In this document: in pieces, positions 9,908 to 18,595 of the stretch
Numbering within the stretch: the stretch's first letter is position 1
Layout: the number at the start of each line of letters is the position of its first letter
Assembly: GCF_025154075.1 (NCBI RefSeq)
Contig: NZ_JAOAMU010000002.1
Coordinates: 430,368-494,367, forward strand
Source of the DNA: Chryseobacterium herbae
GTDB lineage: Bacteria; Bacteroidota; Bacteroidia; Flavobacteriales; Weeksellaceae
Reading direction: 5' to 3'
DNA: 64,000 nucleotides
Notes under the pieces: generated by a model
The model's input: the letters and a program-made list of their open reading frames with translations, nothing else
Database searches by the model: none
Told to the model about the DNA's origin: nothing
Made by a program: the position numbers and the translations under genes

Positions 9908-9922
9908 TGTTCATTATATTTG
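9891..9922 (+). promoter_or_regulatory. Bacteroidota-type promoter of the AbiEi-type regulator gene
   Basis: TTTG at 9891-9894 and TATATTTG at 9915-9922 match the -33 TTTG and -7 TAnnTTTG elements with 20 bases between them, the usual spacing for the primary sigma factor of this phylum. Transcription would begin near 9929, inside the palindrome described next, giving a leader of only about 25 bases. Confidence 0.6.
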
Positions 9923-9960
9923 AGTGTTCATTGTCACTGAACACTCAAATATAATGAACA
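9908..9960. promoter_or_regulatory. Perfect 23-bp inverted repeat, predicted operator
   Basis: The arms 9908-9930 and 9938-9960 are exact reverse complements over 23 bases, separated by TTGTCAC. Each arm has the hexamer TGTTCA (or TGAACA) at both ends, giving four copies. The left arm contains the -7 element and the right arm runs into the start codon, so a bound protein would block both polymerase and ribosome access. AbiEi-family antitoxins are known to repress their own promoters through inverted repeats, which makes the adjacent gene product the likely binder. As RNA, the same sequence could fold into a long hairpin hiding the start codon. Confidence 0.8.
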
Positions 9961-10961
9961 TGAATAGGAATAATGATTTTATTTATGATGCAGTATCTAA
10001 ACTGGAGAGTCTAACTCAGACACATATTGAGATAGATAGTAAACGTAAGGAATATGATGCAACACTTACTATTAAAGAAGAGAGGCTAAATATTATAGCC
10101 AAATCAGCTATAAGAGATTCTAATATTGGAATGGTCCTAACACCGTTTGTAAATAAGACAAATAATGAAAAAGCAACTATTCTGCTTGTAGCAAAGTATA
10201 TTTCAAAAAGTTCAGCCTATTTATTGAAGGATAATAATTTAAATTACTTAGATGCATCCGGTAACGCCTTTATAAAAAAAGATGGAATTTTTATCTTCAT
10301 TGAAGGACAAAAAGGCGATAAATATGATAAAGACCATTCTAGAGCGTTTCAAGAAGCGGGTCTAAAATTGATGTTATTATTGCTTTCGAAGCCAGAAAGT
10401 TTAGAATGTTCTTATCGCGAATTATCTGAAAAAACTGATATATCGATAGGATCGGTCAGTAACATTTTCACTGAATTAGAAGATTTAAACTTCATCTTAC
10501 GGACAAAACAAAAAAGAACAATTAAAAACAAAAAAGACTTAATCGAAAGGTGGGTAATCGCTTATAATGACGTCTTGAAGCCACGAATTTTAAGAAAGCG
10601 AATGAAATTTTCGGAATATGTTGATTTTAAAACAGTGAAAAATTTAGCTGATAAAGACAATGTCGTTTGGGGAGGAGAATCTGCGGTGTCAACTTTAGTA
10701 AATGATTTCTATCCAGAAAATTTTATGCTATATAGTAATGAAGAAGTGGGAACATTGTCTCAAAAATTTGGATTGTCAGCGGATCCAAATGGAAATGTAG
10801 AAATACGTGAGTTTTTTTGGAAATTTAACAATGAAACCATATCAGCACCTCCACTTGTTGTTTATGCAGATTTAATCAGTAGCGGTTTTGAACGTAATAT
10901 AGAAATAGCAAAAATAATCTTTGAAAATGAGTTGTTACCAAATAATAAAGAATCAAAGTAA
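9954..10961 (+). CDS. AbiEi-type wHTH regulator (MAD1 position)
   Basis: The product (335 residues from ATG 9954; ATG 9960 is equally possible) looks like the AbiEi_2 family of type IV toxin-antitoxin antitoxin/regulators. It has an N-terminal helical part, a core with NYLDASGNAFIKKDGIFIFI (about residues 95-115) and a winged-helix segment CSYRELSEKTDISIGSVSNI followed by FTELEDLNFI. A longer start at 9924 is rejected because it lies inside the palindrome and before the predicted transcript has a leader. No AbiEii nucleotidyltransferase follows; the next gene is a DNA methylase. It is therefore more likely the repressor of the downstream defence operon than an antitoxin. It occupies the place of the HTH protein MAD1 in MADS-type loci as I recall them. 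Confidence 0.7.
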   Translation: MNMNRNNDFIYDAVSKLESLTQTHIEIDSKRKEYDATLTIKEERLNIIAKSAIRDSNIGMVLTPFVNKTNNEKATILLVAKYISKSSAYLLKDNNLNYLDASGNAFIKKDGIFIFIEGQKGDKYDKDHSRAFQEAGLKLMLLLLSKPESLECSYRELSEKTDISIGSVSNIFTELEDLNFILRTKQKRTIKNKKDLIERWVIAYNDVLKPRILRKRMKFSEYVDFKTVKNLADKDNVVWGGESAVSTLVNDFYPENFMLYSNEEVGTLSQKFGLSADPNGNVEIREFFWKFNNETISAPPLVVYADLISSGFERNIEIAKIIFENELLPNNKESK

Positions 10962-11068
10962 TAAAGTACATGAATGCGAGATTATTGATCGAATATTGGA
11001 AATCCGGTTTGAAGAAATAATCTATAGTCTATTCATTTTAATAAAAAAATAAAAAATTGAAAAATAAC

Positions 11069-13105
11069 ATGGCTGCAGAAATAAATGAGCAAGAAGATAT
11101 ATCACTGGAGGACAACCAATTGGTCTGTGTTATCACAGGAGATATTAAAAAAGTTAAAGCGCAAGAAATTAATATACAATCAGTTGCGCTCATGCTTAAT
11201 GAGGAATATGGTTTTGATTTAGCAGATATGGAGCGTGATTTTAAGATTGAATATACCGATCCAGATAATAATAAGCAGAAAAAGCAAAAAATTGAGCTCG
11301 TTGTGTTTGAGCAAGGAAAGTCTCATGATCAAGAACATATTATCCGTATATGCATTGTGCAAGACGATAAGGTAAAAGATACCGACAAAACGAAAGGTCT
11401 GGCAGCAACATTAGAAAATGCTATGGGCGCGGTCGAAAACTGTGAGTTTGGTTTATGGGCCAACGGGTCAAGTTATCACTTCTTACAGAAAGAAGATGAT
11501 ACTATGAATTTTGACTATGAATTTACAGATCTATCTGACTTCCCTGGCGAAGGAGAAACATTAGAAGATCTTGATCGGGCAGATCGCTCTAGTAGTAGAA
11601 AACCAGCTAACGACTCGCTAATTAAAGTATTTAAACGTTCCCACGACTATATCTATGGAAATGAGGGAAGAAAAAAAGATGCTTTTTGGCAGTTACTATA
11701 TCTGATATTCTGTAAGCTTTATGATGAAAAGAGGAAATTTATCCCCTCAGAAGATAGCTATCGCAGAAAGTTTTGGGTTGGCGTCAAGGAAAAGAATACA
11801 GCAGAGGGGTGTAAAAAGGTATCCGACCGCATCAAAAGTCTTTTTAAGGAACTGAAAGAAGATAAAATTTTTTCGGAAGTATTTTCTGGAAGCGAAGAAA
11901 TTGAACTAAGAGATAAGGGAATTGCTTTTATCGCCAGCGATCTAGCAAAATATTCTTTTCTTGATGCTTCTATTGACGTAAAAGGAACAGCATATGAAAC
12001 AATTGTAAGTAACACACTGAAGCAAGAAGCGGGTCAATTTTTTACGCCTCGAAACATAGTAAAAACAATGGTTGAAATGTTGAATCCAAGTGAGGCCGAT
12101 CGTGTTTTAGATCCTGCATGCGGTTCTGGCGGCTTCTTGGTTATGGTTTTAGATCATGTTCGTAAACAGATTGCCAAAGAACTATACCCTGATCTTGATG
12201 GCCCATTATTAACTGAAAAGTTTAATTCATTTGATGTAAATGACCGCGTACGTCAATATGCTGAAAATAGCATCTTTGGATTTGATTTTGACCCCGACTT
12301 AAAAAAAGCAGCTAGAATGAATATGGTAATGGCAGGTGATGGACATGCTAACATTTTCCATGTAAACTCCTTGGAATACCCTAATTGGGAGCATCCAGAT
12401 GAAATTGCTAAAATTAATAGTGCAATTAACCAAAGCCTATTAATGATGAAAGATCTGGAAAATGCCTATGGCACAGATGCTCGAGAAAAATTCGATATGA
12501 TCTTCACTAATCCGCCGTTTGGAGCAAAAGTCAAGGTAGAGAGAGGAACTATATATAAAGAAGATGGTACACTTAATTATAAGCTAGGTGCGTATAGTGA
12601 TGCTCCAGAGGTGTTATTTATCGAAGCGTGTTATAACTTCTTAAAACCTGGAGGGAAAATGGCTATAGTTCTTCCAGATGGTATTTTAGGAAATCCAAAC
12701 ACGTTGCCAGTCAGAGTATGGATACTTGATAAATTTAAAATACTCGCGTCAGTAGATTTAGCTGTAGAAGCATTTTTACCTCAAGTTGGTGTCCAAGCTT
12801 CATTACTATTCTTGCAAAAAAAGACCGAATTGGATCGCCAGTTAGCTCAAGAGAGCGGCGAGGATTATGATGTGTTCATGGCTATCGCGGAAAAATTAGG
12901 CAAAGATAGAAGAGGTAATCCTATTTATTTGAGAGATGAAGAAGGTGCAGAATTGTTATTTGACACTGAAACTCAATATGTAGTTAATAAAAAAAATTCC
13001 GTTAAAGAAGTTAAAATTAGAAAGGAAAAATTAAAGCATCTGGATGATGACCTACCTAAAATCAGAGATGAATATTATAAATTTTTAAATAACGATTTAT
13101 TATGA
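11069..13105 (+). CDS. N6-adenine DNA methyltransferase, HsdM-like (MAD2-like)
   Basis: This 678-residue protein methylates adenine in DNA, judged from motif I VLDPACGSGGF (about 346-356) and motif IV TNPPFG (N481). A GQFFTPRNIV segment typical of type I modification subunits precedes motif I. The first 150 residues resemble the HsdR-N-type domain found fused to some HsdM proteins. A TTG at 11057 would add four residues; the ATG at 11069 is preferred. The stop overlaps the start of the specificity gene (ATGA). There is no HsdR translocase in the operon, so it is not an ordinary type I restriction system. Its place before HsdS, kinase and HerA-like genes fits the MADS methylase MAD2. Confidence 0.85.
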   Translation: MAAEINEQEDISLEDNQLVCVITGDIKKVKAQEINIQSVALMLNEEYGFDLADMERDFKIEYTDPDNNKQKKQKIELVVFEQGKSHDQEHIIRICIVQDDKVKDTDKTKGLAATLENAMGAVENCEFGLWANGSSYHFLQKEDDTMNFDYEFTDLSDFPGEGETLEDLDRADRSSSRKPANDSLIKVFKRSHDYIYGNEGRKKDAFWQLLYLIFCKLYDEKRKFIPSEDSYRRKFWVGVKEKNTAEGCKKVSDRIKSLFKELKEDKIFSEVFSGSEEIELRDKGIAFIASDLAKYSFLDASIDVKGTAYETIVSNTLKQEAGQFFTPRNIVKTMVEMLNPSEADRVLDPACGSGGFLVMVLDHVRKQIAKELYPDLDGPLLTEKFNSFDVNDRVRQYAENSIFGFDFDPDLKKAARMNMVMAGDGHANIFHVNSLEYPNWEHPDEIAKINSAINQSLLMMKDLENAYGTDAREKFDMIFTNPPFGAKVKVERGTIYKEDGTLNYKLGAYSDAPEVLFIEACYNFLKPGGKMAIVLPDGILGNPNTLPVRVWILDKFKILASVDLAVEAFLPQVGVQASLLFLQKKTELDRQLAQESGEDYDVFMAIAEKLGKDRRGNPIYLRDEEGAELLFDTETQYVVNKKNSVKEVKIRKEKLKHLDDDLPKIRDEYYKFLNNDLL

Positions 13106-14463
13106 AAGCCATAAAAATAAAGAATATTGGCTTCGCTGAATCCGATTTAAGATTAGATGCTTCCTATCATTTAAGTGATGGTCCATTAACTAAATTGAAA
13201 CTTGCAAAATCACCATATAATTTGACATCATTGTCAATAGAGTGTTCAAGAATTTTCTCAGGAAATATCTTCAAAAGATTATTCGTAGAAGGGTTAGAAT
13301 ACGGTTGGCCGTACCTGACAGGTTCCGATATGGTTAATGCTGATATTAATAACGGCAAGTATATCTCAAAAAAATATACAAGTCAGGCTGACAATTTACG
13401 AATTCAGAAAGATTGGATACTAATTTCTTGTTCAGGAACTCTGGGTAATTGCGTTTTTACAAATGAAGAATTTGAAGGGAAAGTTGGTACTCACGATCTA
13501 ATAAGAGCAATTCCAAACGAAAGAAATGTTTTAAAGGGATATCTATACGCTTATCTTGCCTCTAAATATGGGTATGGACTATTGACACAATCCAGTTATG
13601 GTGGTGTAATCAAGCACATTGAACCTCATCATATTGAAGATCTGCCAATCCCTATATTAAAAAAAATAAAGCAGCAAGAAATTGACACTTTAATCTTAGA
13701 ATCAACGAGTCTTCGTGTTGGTGCAAATAGAATGCTGAGAGAAGCCATTGAGTTATTTGAAGGACTTCAAATTGGTCATAAATATGGATCGTCAGCCTGC
13801 CAAAACATTTCAATCAAAAGTATTTCGAGTGGATATAAAAGATTCGATTCTTCTTATGCAATAGTCGGTAAAAAGGTAAAAGATTCTTTGAGCAAAGTGG
13901 GACTAACTTTCAAAACCATTAGAAGCCAAACCAGCGGTATTTTTATTGGACCACGCTCAAAAAGGAACTATGTTGATTTAGGTATCCCATTTTTATCAAC
14001 TTCTACCATGCAGAAAGCTAATCCAACAAAAACAGAGAAATTCATAGGTAAAAAAGGCTCTGAAGGATTTATAGTTGAAGAAGGATGGCTTCTTACAACG
14101 CGAAGTGGAACTTTGGGAGATACTGTATACACACTCCCGTGTTTTTCCGGCTACGCAGTTTCGGAAGACGCTATACGGATAGTAATCAAACAAGAATCCG
14201 AATTATCGAGAGAATATATTTATGCATTTCTAAAGTCAGAATTGGGGAAAAGTTCCTTGTTATCTGGCTCATATGGCTCGGTAATTCAACACCTAAATGA
14301 AGACTACATCGCAGATATAAAAGTTCCAATATTAGATCCGGAGGAAATTCTCTTCATTGAAGAGAAGATTACTCAACATATCTATGATTTAAATCAAGCT
14401 ATTTTAATGGAAAATCAAGCAATAAATCTTGTTGAAAAAGAAATTGAATCATGGCAAAAATAA
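13102..14463 (+). CDS. HsdS-like DNA specificity subunit (MAD5-like)
   Basis: The 453-residue product has the two-half layout of type I specificity subunits, each half holding a target-recognition domain that ends in a repeated motif. The first half has SCSGTLGNCVF and SSYGGVIKHIEPHHIEDLPI; the second has TTRSGTLGDTVY and GSYGSVIQHLNEDYIADIKV. These are followed by helical spacers (near residues 190-215 and 410-450). Two half-sites imply a bipartite recognition sequence, which the upstream methylase would modify. It overlaps both neighbours (4 bases upstream, 13 bases downstream), indicating translational coupling. Confidence 0.85.
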   Translation: MKAIKIKNIGFAESDLRLDASYHLSDGPLTKLKLAKSPYNLTSLSIECSRIFSGNIFKRLFVEGLEYGWPYLTGSDMVNADINNGKYISKKYTSQADNLRIQKDWILISCSGTLGNCVFTNEEFEGKVGTHDLIRAIPNERNVLKGYLYAYLASKYGYGLLTQSSYGGVIKHIEPHHIEDLPIPILKKIKQQEIDTLILESTSLRVGANRMLREAIELFEGLQIGHKYGSSACQNISIKSISSGYKRFDSSYAIVGKKVKDSLSKVGLTFKTIRSQTSGIFIGPRSKRNYVDLGIPFLSTSTMQKANPTKTEKFIGKKGSEGFIVEEGWLLTTRSGTLGDTVYTLPCFSGYAVSEDAIRIVIKQESELSREYIYAFLKSELGKSSLLSGSYGSVIQHLNEDYIADIKVPILDPEEILFIEEKITQHIYDLNQAILMENQAINLVEKEIESWQK

Positions 14464-17400
14464 TTAAACCTCCCTATTTTGATTCGGTTGTAAATGCTGG
14501 AGAAAAGCGTTTACTTGACTTTCTGGAGGTAAACCTTCCAGACTCCTTTCATTTAATTCCAAACGTCGAAATTGCGTCTACAAATCCTCGTAATAATCGA
14601 ACTCAATATTGGGAGTATGACATTATTGTTGTGGCACCCCATGCAATTTATAATATTGAAAACAAAGACTGGAAAGGCCGGATCGAAGGGGATGATAATT
14701 ATTGGTATGTAAATGATAAACAGCGAAATAACCCCTTGAAAACCGGGAGGCAGAAAACCGCAATTCTTGCTTCAAAACTACAAGAGCATAATTTTTCTTG
14801 GGGTAAAGTTTGGGTTCAAAATATGGTGACTTTATCTTTTCCTAATACTTATGAACCGTCATTGTGGAAGGAAGCTGGAAAACTTACTTTTCAGCTCAAC
14901 GAGAAACTGATCGCTTATTTAAAAGATCCTTATCAAATTGGACAACTAAAGGGTGACATCGCGGAGATTCAAGCTAATTTGGTTCAGTTCTTAACCGGTG
15001 AACAGAGCCAGAAAGCACCTAATGAAAAGCGCGAAGTTGAAGGTTATGAAATCATAGAGCTATTGCATCAAGAGAATAACTACGCTGAATATCTCGTGAA
15101 GCCCAAAGGTGTCACATCATCAATTCAGAAGAGAGTAAAAGAATATGCATTGCAAGTCAGTGGATTAAGTGAGGAGGAATTATTAGCAAGGGAAAATCAA
15201 ATAAACAATCAGTATAGGGCGCTTAATAGAATAAAAGCTAAGCCATTCATTCTTAATGTTGAATTTCGAATAGATGAAGAAAATCATCTTTTCTATGAAA
15301 TATCTGACTATTTAGATGAAAATTCACTAAAAGCAGAAATGCGTTCCAAAACATTTACGTTCCAGGAAAAGATAGATATCATCCGAAATATTATGGCTGC
15401 GCTGAAAGAAGCACATAAAGAAAACGTATTTCATAGAGATGTCAACCCGGAAAATATATTCATGACCGGCGGCTATGCTTACTTGGGAAATTTCGGAAAA
15501 TCTTATTTCTCTGATGAGTCAAGGCAAGGTTATACCGTTATGCCTACTATTAGTGAAAGCAATGCTACTGCATATCATCCCCTAGAACTCACCATTGGTG
15601 ATGCTTCAAGAGCTTCTGATATTTACTCGCTAGGAGTATTAATCTACTGGCTATTTACTGGGCTTGAGCCTGTTAAGACTCCGTTCGAATTAAATAACCT
15701 ATCAGGAAAACTGCCTGAAGATAGGTTACCCTCAAAGATTAATAGTGCCCTGCCAAAATGGTTAGATGAGTTGTGTAATAACACGATATTGGTAGACGAA
15801 AGTCTCCGTTATGATAGTATAGAGGAGTTGGAAGAATTCTTTAATAAAGCCTTGAAAGGAAATCCATCTTCTGCTCCTGAAACTAAGATTGTGCAAATGG
15901 CTGCTCCAGCAATTGATACATATGACATAAAAGAAGGGGATTCCTTTGAGCGAGTTTATCTGATTCAGAAGATATTAGGGAAAGGGGGTTACTCACGAGT
16001 ATTCAAGGTACTCCAACAATTGCAAGGAGAATCCTTTACACTTAAACTTTTTCACGAAAGTGTTAATGCACAATCAGTAATTGATGAATATAAGGCCTTA
16101 AAAAAATTGGACCATCCTAATATTGTTAAATTCGTTGGGAATGGGAAATCCATAGATGGACAGTTTTATACTATCATGGAATATCTTGAAGGAGAAAACT
16201 TAAGTATCTATACTCGTACAGACGCACGATTATCTATTAAGAGAGTTTTCCAGGTGGCTAAAGATATACTAAGCGCATTGGTGGCCATGCAATCTCTTGA
16301 TAAACCAATTTTACATAGAGACGTGAAACCACAGAATATCGTATGGGATAATGAGCAAAGATTTGTTCTAATTGACTTTAATGTTGCGTCATTTGCAGAC
16401 GACAATAACGATTTTGTCGGCACCAATCCTTATCTAGCACCAGATTTAATAATTGATGGAACGAAAATAAAATGGAATACTTCTGCTGATACTTTCGCAT
16501 TGGGCATTACGCTTTATGAATTGTTATGTAAGCAATATCCCTGGTCACCAGGGAAGTTGCCGATCTTGAGTAAAGAGCCAATCAATCCAAAACAGATTGA
16601 AGAACGGTTATCTGATGATTTTGCTAATTACATTTTAAGAGCAATAAATCCTAGGTCTGAAGGTAGATTTACAACAGCGAAAGAAATGCTAGATGCCCTT
16701 CTTGTATTTGGTGAAGACGGAATATTAGAGAGTAAGAAAGAGCAATCCAGCATACAAGTTGAATTTGCCAAACAAGAAGACTTTGTTAAATATATCAACT
16801 CTTTGTTCAGTCAATCTAAACACGGTAATTCCGGAACAAGGGCAAATTTTAATACAAGTAATTTTGATCAAATTACCTATACACCAACCAAATTGGATAA
16901 TCACCTTATTCCAGCGGTTTTGGATGGGCAGTTTAAGTTGCTGATTATAACAGGTAATGCGGGTGATGGTAAAACTGCATTTATTAGAAAGATCGAGGAA
17001 GATAAAAATATCACTAATATCACACGTTTTGATCATAAAAATGGGGCTAAGTTTAGAATTAATGGAATCCTCTTTGAAAGTAACTATGATGGTTCACAAG
17101 ACGAGGATGAAAAAGTTAATCATGATGTGCTTGAAAATTTTTTTCTGCCATTCGAAAATTTAAGTAATTATAATGATGCTGCAGAAGGGAGAATTATTGC
17201 CATCAATGAAGGGAGACTAGTTGAGTTTCTAAAAACAACATCAAAACACAATCAATTACATGATAACATTGAGAATTACTTTTATAATGAAGGTCATCAT
17301 GAACTTCCTGATGGTTTGATGATTATTAACCTGAATTTGAGGTCAATTGTTGCGAAGAATCTTAATGAACCTAGTTTATTCAGACAGCAAATAAAAGCAC

Positions 17401-18593
17401 TTACAAAAAAAGAACTTTGGAAACAATGTGATGGTTGCTCTTTGGCAAACAAATGCTTTATAAAATACAATGTTGAGTCGTTTAATGATTCTGCCACTGG
17501 CGATGAGATTATAACTCGTATGGAGTGGCTGTTGAGAACTGCGACTCTTAAGCGAGAATTGCATGTTACCATGCGTGATTTACGTTCTTTTATTGCTTAC
17601 ACCTTGACTCGTGATTATGATTGTGCAGATGTCGAAGGATTATATAATGTGAACAGTGACTCTCCTGAAATTTTTTGGCAAAATTATTACTTTAACATTA
17701 CTAATCCGATGTGTGATGATTTAGGAAATCAAGACCGACTAATCAAATTGCTACGTGAAACTGATATTGGTGAGGTAGCAATTCCGGATTTAGACCGTGA
17801 TTTGTTTTTTGGTATACACCAGAGCAAGTCCTATTTAGAATTTGCTGAGAGAGAGATTAATCTACTAGATGCGTTTAATGCAGTTGAGAGATTAAAACCA
17901 ACTTATGAACAAGACGATATTGAAGTACTAAGAATTAAGTCTATCCAGAAAAATTTTGTAAGACATCAATATTTTGAAGGTAAAGCAGGCTTAATAAGCG
18001 TTTCATACACTCAAGTGAAAGATCCTAATGAGGGTTATAACCAGTTACCTTCATATCTTTTGCGGTTGCCTTATCACTCTGTCTTCAAATTTGTCAGAGT
18101 ACTTAGTGACGGTGATATAAATAATGATACAAAAACTAGTATTTCAAGAGCGATATCATTAAATGAAGGGTGTGATAATGCTGCAATTGATAGGGAGTAC
18201 TTGATTTTATCCTCAACTGAGATTAATGATCCATTTAGTAAATCATTTCGGTTATTTAACTTGGATGATTTTGAATTGTTTGTGAATAGAACTGGTCATT
18301 TAGTTCAGTATCTTGAATACGAACCAGATAGTTTGACTTTCAGGCACAAAACACAGAAGCATATTAAATTGACCATATCCCTGGATTTATATGAAATGCT
18401 TCATTTCATTCAGCAGGGCTTTAGTCCTTCGCTTAATGATCTAAGAGGGAAGTTTGTAGAACTAATTATATTCAAGAACCTGTTAGAGAATCTTAACTAT
18501 AATGAAGTTGTTGTGACGAAAGATAACATCGCTTTTTTCAGAATCAGTAGGGACGAACAGAGTCGTCTGCATTTACAACCAATGGTTATATAA
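14451..18593 (+). CDS. NERD / tandem protein kinase / P-loop protein (MAD6-like)
   Basis: The 1380-residue protein has a NERD nuclease-related domain (about 10-130, with YDIIVVAPHAIYNIENKDW), then two Ser/Thr kinase-like domains. The first (about 195-480) keeps HRD in FHRDVNPENIF (H328-N335) but has NFG (N347) in place of DFG, so it may be inactive. The second (about 500-760) looks active: glycine loop GKGGYSRVF at 510, K532, HRDVKPQN (D624, N629) and D642 in DFN. A P-loop follows (GNAGDGKT, K841), with a CDGCSLANKC cluster that may bind zinc. The C-terminal 400 residues are unassigned. A PP2C phosphatase at the operon end can act as its counterpart. PglW is a comparable kinase in Pgl/BREX, but the other BREX genes are absent. 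Confidence 0.8.
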   Translation: MAKIIKPPYFDSVVNAGEKRLLDFLEVNLPDSFHLIPNVEIASTNPRNNRTQYWEYDIIVVAPHAIYNIENKDWKGRIEGDDNYWYVNDKQRNNPLKTGRQKTAILASKLQEHNFSWGKVWVQNMVTLSFPNTYEPSLWKEAGKLTFQLNEKLIAYLKDPYQIGQLKGDIAEIQANLVQFLTGEQSQKAPNEKREVEGYEIIELLHQENNYAEYLVKPKGVTSSIQKRVKEYALQVSGLSEEELLARENQINNQYRALNRIKAKPFILNVEFRIDEENHLFYEISDYLDENSLKAEMRSKTFTFQEKIDIIRNIMAALKEAHKENVFHRDVNPENIFMTGGYAYLGNFGKSYFSDESRQGYTVMPTISESNATAYHPLELTIGDASRASDIYSLGVLIYWLFTGLEPVKTPFELNNLSGKLPEDRLPSKINSALPKWLDELCNNTILVDESLRYDSIEELEEFFNKALKGNPSSAPETKIVQMAAPAIDTYDIKEGDSFERVYLIQKILGKGGYSRVFKVLQQLQGESFTLKLFHESVNAQSVIDEYKALKKLDHPNIVKFVGNGKSIDGQFYTIMEYLEGENLSIYTRTDARLSIKRVFQVAKDILSALVAMQSLDKPILHRDVKPQNIVWDNEQRFVLIDFNVASFADDNNDFVGTNPYLAPDLIIDGTKIKWNTSADTFALGITLYELLCKQYPWSPGKLPILSKEPINPKQIEERLSDDFANYILRAINPRSEGRFTTAKEMLDALLVFGEDGILESKKEQSSIQVEFAKQEDFVKYINSLFSQSKHGNSGTRANFNTSNFDQITYTPTKLDNHLIPAVLDGQFKLLIITGNAGDGKTAFIRKIEEDKNITNITRFDHKNGAKFRINGILFESNYDGSQDEDEKVNHDVLENFFLPFENLSNYNDAAEGRIIAINEGRLVEFLKTTSKHNQLHDNIENYFYNEGHHELPDGLMIINLNLRSIVAKNLNEPSLFRQQIKALTKKELWKQCDGCSLANKCFIKYNVESFNDSATGDEIITRMEWLLRTATLKRELHVTMRDLRSFIAYTLTRDYDCADVEGLYNVNSDSPEIFWQNYYFNITNPMCDDLGNQDRLIKLLRETDIGEVAIPDLDRDLFFGIHQSKSYLEFAEREINLLDAFNAVERLKPTYEQDDIEVLRIKSIQKNFVRHQYFEGKAGLISVSYTQVKDPNEGYNQLPSYLLRLPYHSVFKFVRVLSDGDINNDTKTSISRAISLNEGCDNAAIDREYLILSSTEINDPFSKSFRLFNLDDFELFVNRTGHLVQYLEYEPDSLTFRHKTQKHIKLTISLDLYEMLHFIQQGFSPSLNDLRGKFVELIIFKNLLENLNYNEVVVTKDNIAFFRISRDEQSRLHLQPMVI

Positions 18594-18595
18594 TT

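Noticed and set aside
9954..10961. Complete AbiE toxin-antitoxin pair
   Set aside because: No AbiEii nucleotidyltransferase follows; the next gene is a DNA methylase.
11069..14463. Ordinary type I restriction-modification system
   Set aside because: HsdM and HsdS are present but no HsdR translocase exists anywhere in the operon; the ATPase present is HerA-like.
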